Notes: generated from the sequence alone by a model not told the origin. DNA of 64,000 bases from Clostridiales bacterium (GCA_019424245.1 JAHYZV010000005.1:82112-146111), one strand, 5' to 3'. Positions 1-8,675 are shown, counted from the stretch's first letter. Numbers and translations are program-made.

Positions 1-385
1 ACTCAGATATATATACAATTGTAACATCTGGAATATTCTTAAAATCAGCACCTTTAGGTGTATATTTTGCTGTCAACGCTGCCGCATGAAATCTTGTCCT
101 TCTGATATCATCATTGGAATTTCCCTTCTGCACCTCAACATTGCAATATCTTCCATCTTGTGTCATGCATAACGCGTCTAATGTTATTTCTCTTTGAAAG
201 CTCTGAACCACACTCTGTACAGAAACCTTCACAACCTGTAAATGTGGCATATCAAGAAGTGTTCTTAATATTTCTTCACATACACCCGGCTTTTCTCCCA
301 TCAATCTAAACAGTGCGTCATCTATAATTCTAAGATTGGCTGCTGTTTCTTTTATTTCTTTTGAATATTCTTTTAAATTCCCCAT
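1..385 (-). CDS. Rpn-family nuclease/transposase-like protein, 5' part only
   Basis: Reading leftward from an ATG at 385 the frame stays open to the window edge (128 codons), so the C-terminal part lies outside. The start is supported by AGGGGA upstream. The protein begins MGNLKEYSKE and contains DDALFRLMGEKP, then LDALCMTQDGRYCNVEVQKGN and RRTRFHAAAL. The LD...EVQ spacing matches the PD-(D/E)XK core of the Rpn (recombination-promoting nuclease, PDDEXK_2) family, common and multi-copy in Lachnospiraceae. The biological role of these proteins in Clostridia is not known; Escherichia coli Rpn proteins are nucleases that promote RecA-independent recombination. A second, divergent family member lies at 28063-28956. 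Family call fairly sure; function inferred. Confidence 0.8.
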   Translation of the reverse strand, partial: MGNLKEYSKEIKETAANLRIIDDALFRLMGEKPGVCEEILRTLLDMPHLQVVKVSVQSVVQSFQREITLDALCMTQDGRYCNVEVQKGNSNDDIRRTRFHAAALTAKYTPKGADFKNIPDVTIVYISE

Positions 386-459
386 ACTCTTCCCCTTTTT
401 ACTTACGGCAGGTAATACCACATATAAGGATAGAGTGATTTCATTTGTCTTATATATTT

Positions 460-489
460 ATTATATACTACTCTTAAACCTATTTGCAA
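460..489 (-). promoter_or_regulatory. promoter of the Rpn-family gene
   Basis: On the minus strand TTGCAA is followed after 18 bases by TATAAT, about 75 bases upstream of the start at 385. The rest of 386-657 is AT-rich and shows no credible gene. Confidence 0.55.
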
Positions 490-608
490 TAGCATTCCCA
501 CCTTATTATCGCATTGCGTAACATTATTTATATAGTATATATCATATATCATTTCTAAAGTCAATATAACAGTTATTTTTATTGTATAAATATATTTCAT
601 TATTTCTC

Positions 609-636
609 TTGCACTTCCTCATAAATACGCTATAAT
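609..636 (+). promoter_or_regulatory. promoter of tRNA-Pro
   Basis: TTGCAC and TATAAT are separated by 16 bases, and the tRNA begins 22 bases after the -10 box. This is a good sigma-A promoter in the right place. Confidence 0.75.
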
Positions 637-657
637 ATATAAGTCGCATTTAAATAT

Positions 658-731
658 CGGCGTGTGGCTCAGTTTGGTAGAGCGCGTGGTTCGGGACTAC
701 GAGGCCGCAGGTTCAAATCCTGTCACGCCGA
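658..731 (+). tRNA. tRNA-Pro (anticodon CGG)
   Basis: A full cloverleaf can be drawn. The acceptor stem CGGCGTG/CACGCCG is perfect, the D stem is GCTC/GAGC, the anticodon stem CGTGG/CTACG holds the loop TTCGGGA (anticodon CGG, followed by G as usual for proline tRNAs), and the T arm carries GTTCAAATC. C at position 1 and A73 fit bacterial tRNA-Pro. The 3' CCA is not encoded. It has its own promoter and terminator, so it is a single-gene unit. Confidence 0.95.
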
Positions 732-736
732 CTTAT

Positions 737-792
737 AAAAAGCTCATGCAGATTGAAGTAATCACATTTACCACAATCTGCATGAGTTTTTT
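737..792 (+). terminator. terminator after tRNA-Pro, probably bidirectional
   Basis: CTCATGCAGATTG (743-755) pairs perfectly over 13 bases with 774-786 and is followed by a run of T. The opposite strand also ends in a T run, so it can serve thiT, which ends at 813 on the other strand. Confidence 0.85.
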
Positions 793-812
793 ATATTATT
801 TATCCAATTATT

Positions 813-1478
813 CTATACAATATTATTTTTTACATATGCCAGTGCTTTATTAACAGAAGGTAGGGATATAACTACAAGAGTTACCACTGCTTCAAGTCCG
901 ATATACGAGCCATTGTAAACAACTGAATAAAGTATCGCACTATTAAAAAATTCTGGTGTATACACAGCAAAGAATATCCAGCCAGACAAGAAAGAACATA
1001 TAAATCTGCCTATAACTCCTATAATATATCCCTTCACTAGACCGTGTTTTGATTTAGAAAATACTCCTGACAACCCAAGTGCTCCAAAGCCTAATATATA
1101 ATCAAGAAGCACCTGAGGAACATTCAGGATATATGGATCAAGTAATAACTGCAAAACTCCATATGCAATAGCTGCTGTCAGACCAGTCTTTATTCCATAC
1201 CAGTATCCTATAAGCACTATGAATAACATACTGAACAGTGTTACAGAACCGCCCATTGGCAGTTTAATAACTTTAATCATGGAAGTCGCAACCGCAAGAG
1301 CCATAGCCATTGCTGCAAATGCAATATGTTTTACATTCAGTTTACTATTATTATCTCTTGCAAAACATCCTATAGTCATTAATAAGACACAGACAATTAT
1401 TAATACCACATATCCTGAACCTGTAATACCATATGAAACGCTGCCATCATCAAGTATTTTATTAACTAAAAAATTCAT
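813..1478 (-). CDS. thiT: thiamine transporter substrate-binding membrane component ThiT
   Basis: ThiT is the S component of an energy-coupling factor transporter that captures thiamine; the shared EcfA/A'/T module is not in this window. The 221-residue protein is hydrophobic with about six membrane helices and carries KLPMGGSVTLFSM, the conserved ThiT segment, and the following LIGYWYGIKTG and LLDYILGFGALG. The start at 1478 is chosen because AAGGAAG lies 6 bases upstream; an in-frame ATG at 1502 has no ribosome binding site and sits only about 11 bases from the predicted transcript start. The leader is about 35 bases, too short for a TPP riboswitch, which often controls thiT in Firmicutes. 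Confidence 0.88.
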   Translation of the reverse strand: MNFLVNKILDDGSVSYGITGSGYVVLIIVCVLLMTIGCFARDNNSKLNVKHIAFAAMAMALAVATSMIKVIKLPMGGSVTLFSMLFIVLIGYWYGIKTGLTAAIAYGVLQLLLDPYILNVPQVLLDYILGFGALGLSGVFSKSKHGLVKGYIIGVIGRFICSFLSGWIFFAVYTPEFFNSAILYSVVYNGSYIGLEAVVTLVVISLPSVNKALAYVKNNIV

Positions 1479-1519
1479 AATCTTCCTTTCATTATCTCTC
1501 ATTCTTTTATATCCCGTAA

Positions 1520-1548
1520 AGAATATCTACATTTTCACTAAAAGTCAA
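1520..1548 (-). promoter_or_regulatory. promoter of thiT
   Basis: On the minus strand TTGACT, 17 bases, TATTCT. It lies directly after the terminator of the preceding operon, so thiT is its own transcription unit. Confidence 0.7.
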
Positions 1549-1552
1549 GCAT

Positions 1553-1591
1553 TAAAAAAGAGAGCAACAGGTTTTTATCACCTGTTGCTCT
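1553..1591 (-). terminator. terminator of the NifU-like/GGGtGRT operon
   Basis: AGAGCAACAGGT (1561-1572) pairs perfectly with 1580-1591, and on the minus strand the stem is followed by CTTTTTTAAT. Confidence 0.9.
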
Positions 1592-1616
1592 CCAATATTT
1601 TGTCAATTACTTTTTA

Positions 1617-2627
1617 TTAGAATTTACCGTTCTTAGCAGCTTCCTCAATCGAAACAGCTACAGCTACAGTAGCACCAACCATAGGGTTGTTACCCATTCC
1701 GATTAATCCCATCATTTCAACGTGAGCTGGAACTGATGAAGAACCTGCGAACTGAGCATCTGAGTGCATACGTCCCATAGTATCTGTCATACCATAAGAA
1801 GCAGGACCTGCTGCCATGTTATCTGGGTGAAGTGTACGACCTGTACCACCACCTGAAGCTACTGAAAAGTACTTCTTTCCAGCTTCAAGTCTTTCCTTCT
1901 TATATGTACCTGCAACTGGATGCTGGAATCTTGTAGGGTTTGTTGAGTTACCTGTGATAGATATATCAACATTCTCCTTCCACATGATTGCAACACCTTC
2001 TGTTACATCGTTAGCGCCATAGCAGTTAACCTTAGAACGAAGACCATCTGAATATGCTGTTCTAGAGATTTCCTTTACTTCGCCTGTTGAATAATCCATC
2101 TCTGTCTCAACGAATGTGAATCCGTTAATTCTTGAGATAATCTTAGCAGCATCCTTACCAAGACCGTTAAGGATAACTCTAAGAGGTTTCTGTCTAACCT
2201 TGTTAGCCTTCTCTGCGATACCAATAGCACCCTCAGCAGCAGCGAATGATTCATGACCTGCTAAGAAAGCGAAACATTCTGTATCTTCTTCAAGAAGCAT
2301 CTTACCAAGGTTACCATGTCCAAGACCAACCTTTCTCTGGTCAGCAACTGAACCTGGAATACAGAATGCCTGAAGACCTTCACCGATAGCTGCAGCAGCT
2401 TCTGAAGCCTTTCTTGCACCCTTCTTGATAGCGATTGCTGCACCTACTGTGTAAGCCCAGCATGCATTTTCAAAACAAATTGGCTGGATACCCTTAACCA
2501 TAGCATATACATCTAATCCGGCATCCTTAGTAATCTTTTCAGCTTCTTCAATACTAGCTATACCATAGCTGTTAAGAACTGAAGTAATCTTATCTATTCT
2601 TCTCTCATATGATTCAAATAAAGCCAT
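1617..2627 (-). CDS. GGGtGRT family protein
   Basis: The 336-residue protein contains the signature SGGGTGRTLHPDN near residue 265, which gives the family its name, followed by the glycine- and methionine-rich C-terminus (MMGLIGMGNNPMVGATVAVAVS). The family is known from anaerobic Clostridia and neighbours, nearly always beside a NifU-like scaffold protein, as here; its biochemical function is not established. No membrane segment or signal peptide is seen. It is the second gene of a two-gene operon, 14 bases after the NifU-like gene. A link to iron-sulfur cluster handling is inference from the partner only. Confidence 0.85.
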   Translation of the reverse strand: MALFESYERRIDKITSVLNSYGIASIEEAEKITKDAGLDVYAMVKGIQPICFENACWAYTVGAAIAIKKGARKASEAAAAIGEGLQAFCIPGSVADQRKVGLGHGNLGKMLLEEDTECFAFLAGHESFAAAEGAIGIAEKANKVRQKPLRVILNGLGKDAAKIISRINGFTFVETEMDYSTGEVKEISRTAYSDGLRSKVNCYGANDVTEGVAIMWKENVDISITGNSTNPTRFQHPVAGTYKKERLEAGKKYFSVASGGGTGRTLHPDNMAAGPASYGMTDTMGRMHSDAQFAGSSSVPAHVEMMGLIGMGNNPMVGATVAVAVSIEEAAKNGKF

Positions 2628-2641
2628 TCTAATTATCCTCC

Positions 2642-3346
2642 TTACTTAACTTCTTCATCTGTTCTTGGGTCAATAATCTTAACAGCATCTGCAACTCTTC
2701 CGTACTGTCCGCAAGCCTTCTCATATGCTGTTGTAGGGTCATCACCCTTCTTAATGAAGTCTGTCATCTTACCAAGGCTGACAAACTTGTAACCGATAAT
2801 CTGGTTGTCCTTATCAAGGGCGATACCTGTTACATAACCTTCAGCCATCTCAAGGTAACGAGGACCTTTCTTTAATGTACCATACATAGTACCAACCTGA
2901 GAACGAAGTCCCTTACCAAGATCTTCAAGACCGGCACCAACTGCAAGTCCACCCTCAGAGAATGCGCTCTGAGTTCTTCCGTAAACGATCTGTAAGAATA
3001 ACTCTCTCATAGCTGTGTTAATTGCATCACAGACAAGGTCAGTGTTAAGAGCTTCCATAACTGTAAGTCCTGGTAAAATCTCTGCTGCCATAGCTGCTGA
3101 ATGTGTCATACCTGAACATCCGATAGTCTCAACTAAAGCTTCCTGAATGATACCTTCCTTAACATTAAGAGTAAGCTTACATGCACCCTGCTGAGGAGCA
3201 CACCAGCCTACACCATGTGTAAAACCTGAAATATCTTCAACCTTCTTATTCTGTACCCATTTACCTTCTGTTGGCACTGGAGCTGCTCCATGATGAACGC
3301 CCTGTGCTACTGGACACATATTCTCTACTTCCTGTGTGTAAATCAT
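2642..3346 (-). CDS. NifU-like iron-sulfur cluster scaffold protein, partner of GGGtGRT
   Basis: The 234-residue protein resembles the NifU/IscU N-terminal scaffold fold, which assembles Fe-S clusters and passes them on. Candidate ligand cysteines are in MCPVAQ, WCAPQQGAC, IGCSGMTHS and ACGQYG; the GCSG motif is a hallmark of IscU-type scaffolds. The start at 3346 is chosen because AAAGGAG lies 7 bases upstream; an in-frame ATG at 3370 lacks a site. This longer variant with a C-terminal extension (after about residue 150) is typical of the GGGtGRT-linked version rather than of housekeeping IscU. It may supply clusters to a specific anaerobic enzyme, but the client is unknown. Confidence 0.8.
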   Translation of the reverse strand: MIYTQEVENMCPVAQGVHHGAAPVPTEGKWVQNKKVEDISGFTHGVGWCAPQQGACKLTLNVKEGIIQEALVETIGCSGMTHSAAMAAEILPGLTVMEALNTDLVCDAINTAMRELFLQIVYGRTQSAFSEGGLAVGAGLEDLGKGLRSQVGTMYGTLKKGPRYLEMAEGYVTGIALDKDNQIIGYKFVSLGKMTDFIKKGDDPTTAYEKACGQYGRVADAVKIIDPRTDEEVK

Positions 3347-3389
3347 CTTATTACTCCTTTCGTAATTCATAGTGTTTACTATAAATGAA

Positions 3390-3411
3390 ACGACGGCCAG
3401 AAGCCGTCGTC
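3390..3411 (-). other. leader hairpin before the NifU-like gene
   Basis: ACGACGGC pairs with GCCGTCGT around a short loop; on the minus strand it is followed by TTTCATTT, a weak T run. It may be a weak terminator of the upstream glm genes or a leader attenuator. Confidence 0.5.
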
Positions 3412-3423
3412 CAAGCCTTGACT

Positions 3424-3452
3424 ATTTTCTCACAAACTTTTGCATTAGTCAA
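3424..3452 (-). promoter_or_regulatory. candidate promoter of the NifU-like/GGGtGRT operon
   Basis: On the minus strand TTGACT, 17 bases, GAAAAT. The region also holds two interlocked 7-base inverted repeats (3418-3424 with 3446-3452; 3428-3434 with 3453-3459). Confidence 0.45.
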
Positions 3453-3499
3453 TGTGAGACACAACATTTTTACATTAATAAAACAAAAATTTCACATAA

Positions 3500-4171
3500 T
3501 TATCTCTTAGTTACTACTTCGCCCTGCTTCTTATATATAGAACCTGCCGGAATAAAGCCTCTTACGCTTGAAAGCGGATAAATATTACTCTCTCTTCCAA
3601 CAATTGTTCCAGGATTAAGTACGCTGCCACAGCCAACCTCAACATTATCTCCAAGAAAAGCACCAATCTTTTTGATACCTGTATCAATATTGCAGTCAGG
3701 TCCTTTAATAGTAATAAGCTTCTTGTCAGACTTAACATTAGAAGTTATAGAGCCCGCTCCCATATGAGCCTTGAATCCAAGAATTGAATCTCCAACATAA
3801 TTATAATGTGGAACCTGTACCTTATTAAAAAGAATTACATTCTTAAGCTCAGTTGAATTACCAACAACAGCGCCTTCACCTACAATAGCTTTTCCACGGA
3901 TAAATGCACAGTGTCTTACCTCGGCATCTTTACCGATAATTGCAGGTCCTGCAATATAAGCTGATGGAAATACATTTGCAGTTCTGTGAACCCATATATT
4001 CTCCCCACGCTTCTCATATTCATCTTCTGGCAGTGCATTGCCAAGTTCTACAATAAAATCACCAATCTTCACAAGTACTTCCCATGGATATGTACAGTCT
4101 TCAAATACCTTTGCTGCAATAGTCTCATTAAGGTCATACAGATTACTTATCTTTAATGCATCATTATTCAT
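3500..4171 (-). CDS. GlmU-like left-handed beta-helix protein
   Basis: The 223-residue protein is mostly hexapeptide repeats of a left-handed parallel beta-helix (IAGPAIIGKDAEVRHCAFIRGKAIVGEGAVVG and onward), as in the C-terminal half of GlmU. The nucleotidyltransferase half of GlmU is absent, so it cannot by itself make UDP-GlcNAc. It starts 23 bases after the glmS stop, so it is almost certainly cotranscribed with glmS, suggesting a task in amino-sugar phosphate metabolism such as acyl transfer. An N-terminal region of about 60 residues (LYDLNETIAAKVFEDCTYPWEVLVKIG) is also found in UDP-GlcNAc pyrophosphorylase-like proteins. Exact reaction unknown. Ribosome site GAGGA lies upstream. Confidence 0.7.
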   Translation of the reverse strand: MNNDALKISNLYDLNETIAAKVFEDCTYPWEVLVKIGDFIVELGNALPEDEYEKRGENIWVHRTANVFPSAYIAGPAIIGKDAEVRHCAFIRGKAIVGEGAVVGNSTELKNVILFNKVQVPHYNYVGDSILGFKAHMGAGSITSNVKSDKKLITIKGPDCNIDTGIKKIGAFLGDNVEVGCGSVLNPGTIVGRESNIYPLSSVRGFIPAGSIYKKQGEVVTKR

Positions 4172-4194
4172 ATCAAATATCCTCTTTATATCAA

Positions 4195-6015
4195 TTATTC
4201 AACAGTAACAGATTTTGCAAGGTTTCTTGGCTTATCTACATCGTTACCCTTAAGAACTGCTGTATAGTAGGCAATAAGCTGTAATGGGACTGCCGCAACC
4301 ATAGGCATAAGAAGCTGGTCTGCCTGTGGAAGCTTAATAACAATATCTGCCACTCCATCCTCAATATCAAGCTCTGGTTCTGCAATAAGCACTACAAATG
4401 CTCCTCTTGACTTAACTTCCTTAATATTACTTATAGTCTTTTCCTCAAGATTCTTCTGTGTTGCTATTGCAATTACAGGCATCTGTTCTGTAATAAGCGA
4501 GATAGTTCCATGCTTAAGCTCTCCTGCTGCATATGATTCAGAATGAATATAAGATATCTCCTTTAACTTAAGAGAGCCTTCCATACTGAGTGCATAATCA
4601 AGACCTCGTCCTATATAAAGAAGACTGTCCGCATTAATAAGCTTAGAAGCTGCAAACTGACACTTACTCTCAAGTGCAATGGCTTCTTCAATAACCTCAG
4701 GTACTTCTTCAAGCATCTTAGTGTATCTGCTGCATTCTGCCTCATCCATCTTTCCATTAGCATAAGCTAATTCAAATGCAATTAAATACATAATTGATAT
4801 CTGAACCATATATGCCTTAGTTGAAGCAACTGAAATCTCAGGACCTGCATGTGTATATACAACCATATCTGCTTCTCTAGCAATTGAAGAACCCTTAACA
4901 TTAACGATTGCCATAGTATCAGCGCCTGCCTGTTTTGCAAGTTCAAGTGCAGCCTTAGTATCAGCAGTCTCACCTGACTGTGATATAACAATCATAAGGT
5001 CACCTTCATTAATAAGAGGATCTCTGTATCTGAACTCTGATGCAATATCAACAGTTACAGATACTCTTGCTATCTTCTCTATTATATATTTACCAACCAT
5101 TCCGGCATGCATTGCTGTACCACACGCAACAATATATATATTCTTGTAACTTTTCAACTTGTCAGGATTGAATCCTTCGGCACTGAAATCAGGCATATCA
5201 TCTGTAATTCTTGGCATGATAGTTCTCTTTACAGAATCTGGCTGCTCATGGATTTCCTTAAGCATAAAGTGCGCATAACCGCCCTTTTCTGCAGCATCAA
5301 CATCCCAGTCAGCAGTATTTAATTCCTTATGTATCTCATTACCATGAACATCGTATATCTTAACTGAATCCTTCTTAATAACTGCAATCTCATTCTGGTC
5401 AAGAAGGTAATAATCTCTTGTGTAGTGAATAATAGCCGGAACATCAGATGCTATGAAATTCTCATGTTCTCCAACGCCAACAATAAGAGGGCTGTCCTTT
5501 CTTACTGCAAATATCTCATCAGGGAAATCCCTGAACATAATTCCAAGTGCGTATGAACCCTTAATCTCTGACAGTACCTTTGCAATAGTCTTCATCGGGT
5601 CACCATCATAATAGTAATCAAGCAGCTTTGCAGCAACTTCAGTATCTGTTTCACTTGCAAAGCTATATCCCTCTCCGACAAGAAAATCCTTAAGCTTCTT
5701 ATAGTTCTCAATTATACCGTTATGTACAATAGTAACTCTCTTATTGCCATGTGGATGTGAATTAATGTCTGATGGTTCTCCATGCGTAGCCCATCTTGTA
5801 TGGCCAATTCCAACATGTCCTTGTGGTTTTCCTTCTTCATCCATCTTCTCAACAAGGTTGGCAAGTCTTCCCTTGCACTTCTTGACCTTTATATTACCAT
5901 GATCAAATACCGCAATACCTGCTGAATCATATCCTCTGTATTCAAGCTTAGATAATGCATCTACAAGTACATCTGCGCTTTCTCTGTCCCCTACATATCC
6001 TGCAATTCCGCACAT
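4195..6015 (-). CDS. glmS: glutamine-fructose-6-phosphate aminotransferase (isomerizing) GlmS
   Basis: GlmS makes glucosamine-6-phosphate from fructose-6-phosphate and glutamine, the first step to peptidoglycan amino sugars. At 606 residues it is full length: class II glutaminase domain starting MCGIAGYVGD (Cys2 is the nucleophile after Met removal), then two SIS isomerase domains (IVACGTAMHAG, VISQSGETADTKAAL, ISVASTKAY) and the C-terminal KPRNLAKSVTVE. The start at 6015 is required to expose the catalytic Cys and has AAAGGA upstream; an earlier alternative at 6033 would bury it. Only 22 bases separate it from topB, so no glmS ribozyme, common in Gram-positives, is present here. Confidence 0.97.
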   Translation of the reverse strand: MCGIAGYVGDRESADVLVDALSKLEYRGYDSAGIAVFDHGNIKVKKCKGRLANLVEKMDEEGKPQGHVGIGHTRWATHGEPSDINSHPHGNKRVTIVHNGIIENYKKLKDFLVGEGYSFASETDTEVAAKLLDYYYDGDPMKTIAKVLSEIKGSYALGIMFRDFPDEIFAVRKDSPLIVGVGEHENFIASDVPAIIHYTRDYYLLDQNEIAVIKKDSVKIYDVHGNEIHKELNTADWDVDAAEKGGYAHFMLKEIHEQPDSVKRTIMPRITDDMPDFSAEGFNPDKLKSYKNIYIVACGTAMHAGMVGKYIIEKIARVSVTVDIASEFRYRDPLINEGDLMIVISQSGETADTKAALELAKQAGADTMAIVNVKGSSIAREADMVVYTHAGPEISVASTKAYMVQISIMYLIAFELAYANGKMDEAECSRYTKMLEEVPEVIEEAIALESKCQFAASKLINADSLLYIGRGLDYALSMEGSLKLKEISYIHSESYAAGELKHGTISLITEQMPVIAIATQKNLEEKTISNIKEVKSRGAFVVLIAEPELDIEDGVADIVIKLPQADQLLMPMVAAVPLQLIAYYTAVLKGNDVDKPRNLAKSVTVE

Positions 6016-6037
6016 ATATTTAATTCCTTTCACTCAT

Positions 6038-8053
6038 TTACTTATAATTCTTAGCGGTCTCGTTAAAAAGTCCTATAAGCCCCGCCTGATTCCTTAATGC
6101 CATAACAGCCCTTGTTCTTCTCGAAACAAAACCATCAAGCTTTTCCATATACTCATCTGCTGTAATATTCCCCTCTGCTACACCTGTAAGTCCTTTTTCC
6201 CAGCTTGCCGTAAGCTCCGGATTAAGCAGATGCCTGATAGAATTGTCTACAACATCATATATTATCTCACCTAAAAATGTAGGTGTAATAATCTGTGTCT
6301 TAGAATTAATAGAAATATACTTAATAGTATTAAGTTTTTTAAGGATTTCAGCTCTGGTAGCACTTGTTCCTATTCCACTACCCTTAATCTGGGCACGCAG
6401 TTCCTCATCTTCAATAAGCTGTCCTGCATTCTCCATTGCAAGAATAATAGAACCTGAATTATATCTCTTAGGAGGTGATGTTTCACCTTCTTTGATATTA
6501 AACCCATTAAATGTGATTGTAGAACCTTTTCTGTATTTTTTCAATACCTCAAATAAAGCTGCATCACATTTATTATCATCCTTATTATCGGCACTATCAT
6601 CTTCCTTTACTTTTGCATCATTTCTCGCCTTTGCAAATGAGTTCTTAGCTACGCTAAGATACCCTTCATCTACAAGCACTTTAAATGAAGCATACAGCTT
6701 TTCATTCTTTACATCACTGGTAATACTTACCTTCTGATAAATAGCCGGTGGATAGAATATACTTAAAAATCTTCTTACAATTATCTCATAGGTTCTCGCA
6801 GCTGTAACTGACAAGTTCTTTAAATTATTAAACCCCTGTCCTGTCGGAATAATCGCATAATGGTCTGTTATTGCTTTATCATTGCAGTATCGTGTCTTTT
6901 CAATTCCCTTCTGCATATTATTCTGTAATATATGCTCTGCCATCTCCTTCACAGGAGGAAAATTCCTAAGTCCGCCTATATTCTTATGTATTTCCTTACT
7001 TACCGCTGTTGATAACACTCTCGCATCAGTTCTTGGATAAGTAACCAGTTTCTTTTCATACAGCTCCTGAATAATATTAAGGGTCTCATCAGGGCTTATC
7101 TTAAACAGCTTGCTGCATTCGTTCTGAATCTCGGCAAGATTGTACAGAAGCGGTGGATTCTTGGTTTCTTTCTTTCTCTCAATAGAATCAACTACTCCCT
7201 GTGCCGGCAGTGGATCAGATAAGAACTTAACCAGTTCCTCAGCCTTTTCCCTATCCTTAAAACCATTATCCTTATATAAATATGGCGTACCGGCATACAT
7301 ACTCTTATCACTTACACGCCATTCTGCATCAAATGTTGAATTTTCAGCCTGTGCCTGTCCAATAACTCTGTAGAACGGAGTCTTTACAAAGCTTCTTATC
7401 TCCCGTTCTCTTCTTACTACCATTCCAAGAACACATGTCATAACCCTTCCGACAGATACAACTGCCCTGTCAAGGTGCAGGTAATTAGCAATATTGCGTC
7501 CATATTTCAATGTAAGAACTCTTGAGAAATTAATTCCCATAAGATAATCTTCCTTCGCACGAAGATACGCTGAATCACTCAGATTATCATATTCAGATAT
7601 ATCTTTAGCCGTATTAATTCCTTTAATAATCTCTTCCTCGGTCTGCGAATCAATCCACACACGGCGCTCTTTCTTTCCCTTAACGCCTGCCTCCTGCCTC
7701 ACAAGCCTGTATATATATTCTCCCTCTCGTCCTGAATCGGTACACACATATATATATTCAACATCATCCCTTGTAAGAATGTCTTTAACTATATTAAACT
7801 GTTTCGCAACTGCAGGTATAACCTCATACTTGAATTCCTTTGGTATGAATGGCAATGTGTCAAAGCTCCATCTTTTCAGAATAGGATCATATGCATCCGG
7901 GTAGCTCATAGTTACCAGATGTCCTACACACCATGTCACAATATGGTCTCCACCCTCAAGATATCCGTCTTTTCTTGTGAAGTTCACATGCAGTGCCTTG
8001 GCAAACTCCTGCGCCACGCTTGGTTTTTCCGCGATATATACGGATTTTCCCAT
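6038..8053 (-). CDS. topB: DNA topoisomerase III
   Basis: A type IA topoisomerase of 671 residues that relaxes or decatenates DNA by single-strand passage. The TOPRIM domain begins MGKSVYIAEKPSVA, and the acidic motif is in VCTDSGREGEYI; the active-site tyrosine is in VTYPRTDARVLS, and KGSGIGTSATRAEIL is the conserved segment beyond it. No C-terminal zinc ribbons are seen, in line with TopB rather than TopA. The start at 8053 is preferred (GAGGG upstream) over an upstream in-frame ATG at 8107 that overlaps the preceding gene. It lies between the nucleotidase gene and glmS, with gaps of 34 and 22 bases. Confidence 0.93.
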   Translation of the reverse strand: MGKSVYIAEKPSVAQEFAKALHVNFTRKDGYLEGGDHIVTWCVGHLVTMSYPDAYDPILKRWSFDTLPFIPKEFKYEVIPAVAKQFNIVKDILTRDDVEYIYVCTDSGREGEYIYRLVRQEAGVKGKKERRVWIDSQTEEEIIKGINTAKDISEYDNLSDSAYLRAKEDYLMGINFSRVLTLKYGRNIANYLHLDRAVVSVGRVMTCVLGMVVRREREIRSFVKTPFYRVIGQAQAENSTFDAEWRVSDKSMYAGTPYLYKDNGFKDREKAEELVKFLSDPLPAQGVVDSIERKKETKNPPLLYNLAEIQNECSKLFKISPDETLNIIQELYEKKLVTYPRTDARVLSTAVSKEIHKNIGGLRNFPPVKEMAEHILQNNMQKGIEKTRYCNDKAITDHYAIIPTGQGFNNLKNLSVTAARTYEIIVRRFLSIFYPPAIYQKVSITSDVKNEKLYASFKVLVDEGYLSVAKNSFAKARNDAKVKEDDSADNKDDNKCDAALFEVLKKYRKGSTITFNGFNIKEGETSPPKRYNSGSIILAMENAGQLIEDEELRAQIKGSGIGTSATRAEILKKLNTIKYISINSKTQIITPTFLGEIIYDVVDNSIRHLLNPELTASWEKGLTGVAEGNITADEYMEKLDGFVSRRTRAVMALRNQAGLIGLFNETAKNYK

Positions 8054-8087
8054 TATATCCCTCATTTCTGTGTCTATTACACAATTA

Positions 8088-8675
8088 TTATTCTCCTGAA
8101 GCATCAAGAGTTCCCATATAAGCTGGTATATATTCTTTTATAAAATAATCTGCTTCCGGAATATTCATATCAACAATAGCCTGATATATTGTCTTTTCCG
8201 CATCAGCAAAATCCATATTACCAGACTTCTTTTCCTCAAGACATTTGATATAAGCTGACATCTTATCAGCCGCCTTTACATATTTCCAGAGTTCTTCTTC
8301 CTCTTCTGTCTCTGATAACACACCCTTATAATGTGCTCTTATATCAGATGACAGACCTGAGAGCATCTGCTCCTCTGCAACATGCTCTACTTCCTTATAA
8401 GCATTTCTTATAACCGGATTGTAATACTTTACAGGAGTCGGAAGATCACCCGTAATTATCTCTGTAACATCATGATACATTCCAAGAATTGCAAGCCTTT
8501 CAGCATTAATATTCCCACCATATATCTCATTGTTGATAATTCCCAATGCATGTGCTATGAATGCCACTTCAAGACTATGCTCGCACAGATTCTCATGGCG
8601 TGTATTCTGCATAAGTCCCCATCTGTTAATATATTTCATTCTCGACAGCATTGCATAAAAATAATTTTCCTTCAA
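8088..8675 (-). CDS. yfbR: HD-domain 5'-deoxynucleotidase YfbR-like
   Basis: The 195-residue protein matches the YfbR family, which removes phosphate from 5'-deoxyribonucleoside monophosphates. HD-type metal ligands are visible in RHENLCEHSLEVA (first His), MYHDVTE (HD pair) and KAADKMSAYIKC (distal Asp). RWGLMQNTRHEN is the family's nucleotide-site signature. The start is a TTG with GAGGGG 9 bases upstream; the next in-frame ATG lacks a ribosome binding site. It opens the probable yfbR-topB-glmS-glmU-like operon. Confidence 0.88.
   Translation of the reverse strand: MKENYFYAMLSRMKYINRWGLMQNTRHENLCEHSLEVAFIAHALGIINNEIYGGNINAERLAILGMYHDVTEIITGDLPTPVKYYNPVIRNAYKEVEHVAEEQMLSGLSSDIRAHYKGVLSETEEEEELWKYVKAADKMSAYIKCLEEKKSGNMDFADAEKTIYQAIVDMNIPEADYFIKEYIPAYMGTLDASGE

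Noticed and set aside
658..853. Open frame across tRNA-Pro and its terminator
   Set aside because: It is a chance frame over an RNA gene and hairpin, with no ribosome site.
1479..1512. TPP riboswitch before thiT
   Set aside because: The leader from the promoter to the start is about 35 bases, and no CUGAGA-type element is present.
3418..3459. Classic H-type pseudoknot in the NifU-like leader
   Set aside because: The two stems abut with no linker and only three bases connect their other strands, so both cannot form together; they are alternatives at best.
6016..6037. glmS ribozyme
   Set aside because: The gap to topB is only 22 bases; the ribozyme needs well over 100.
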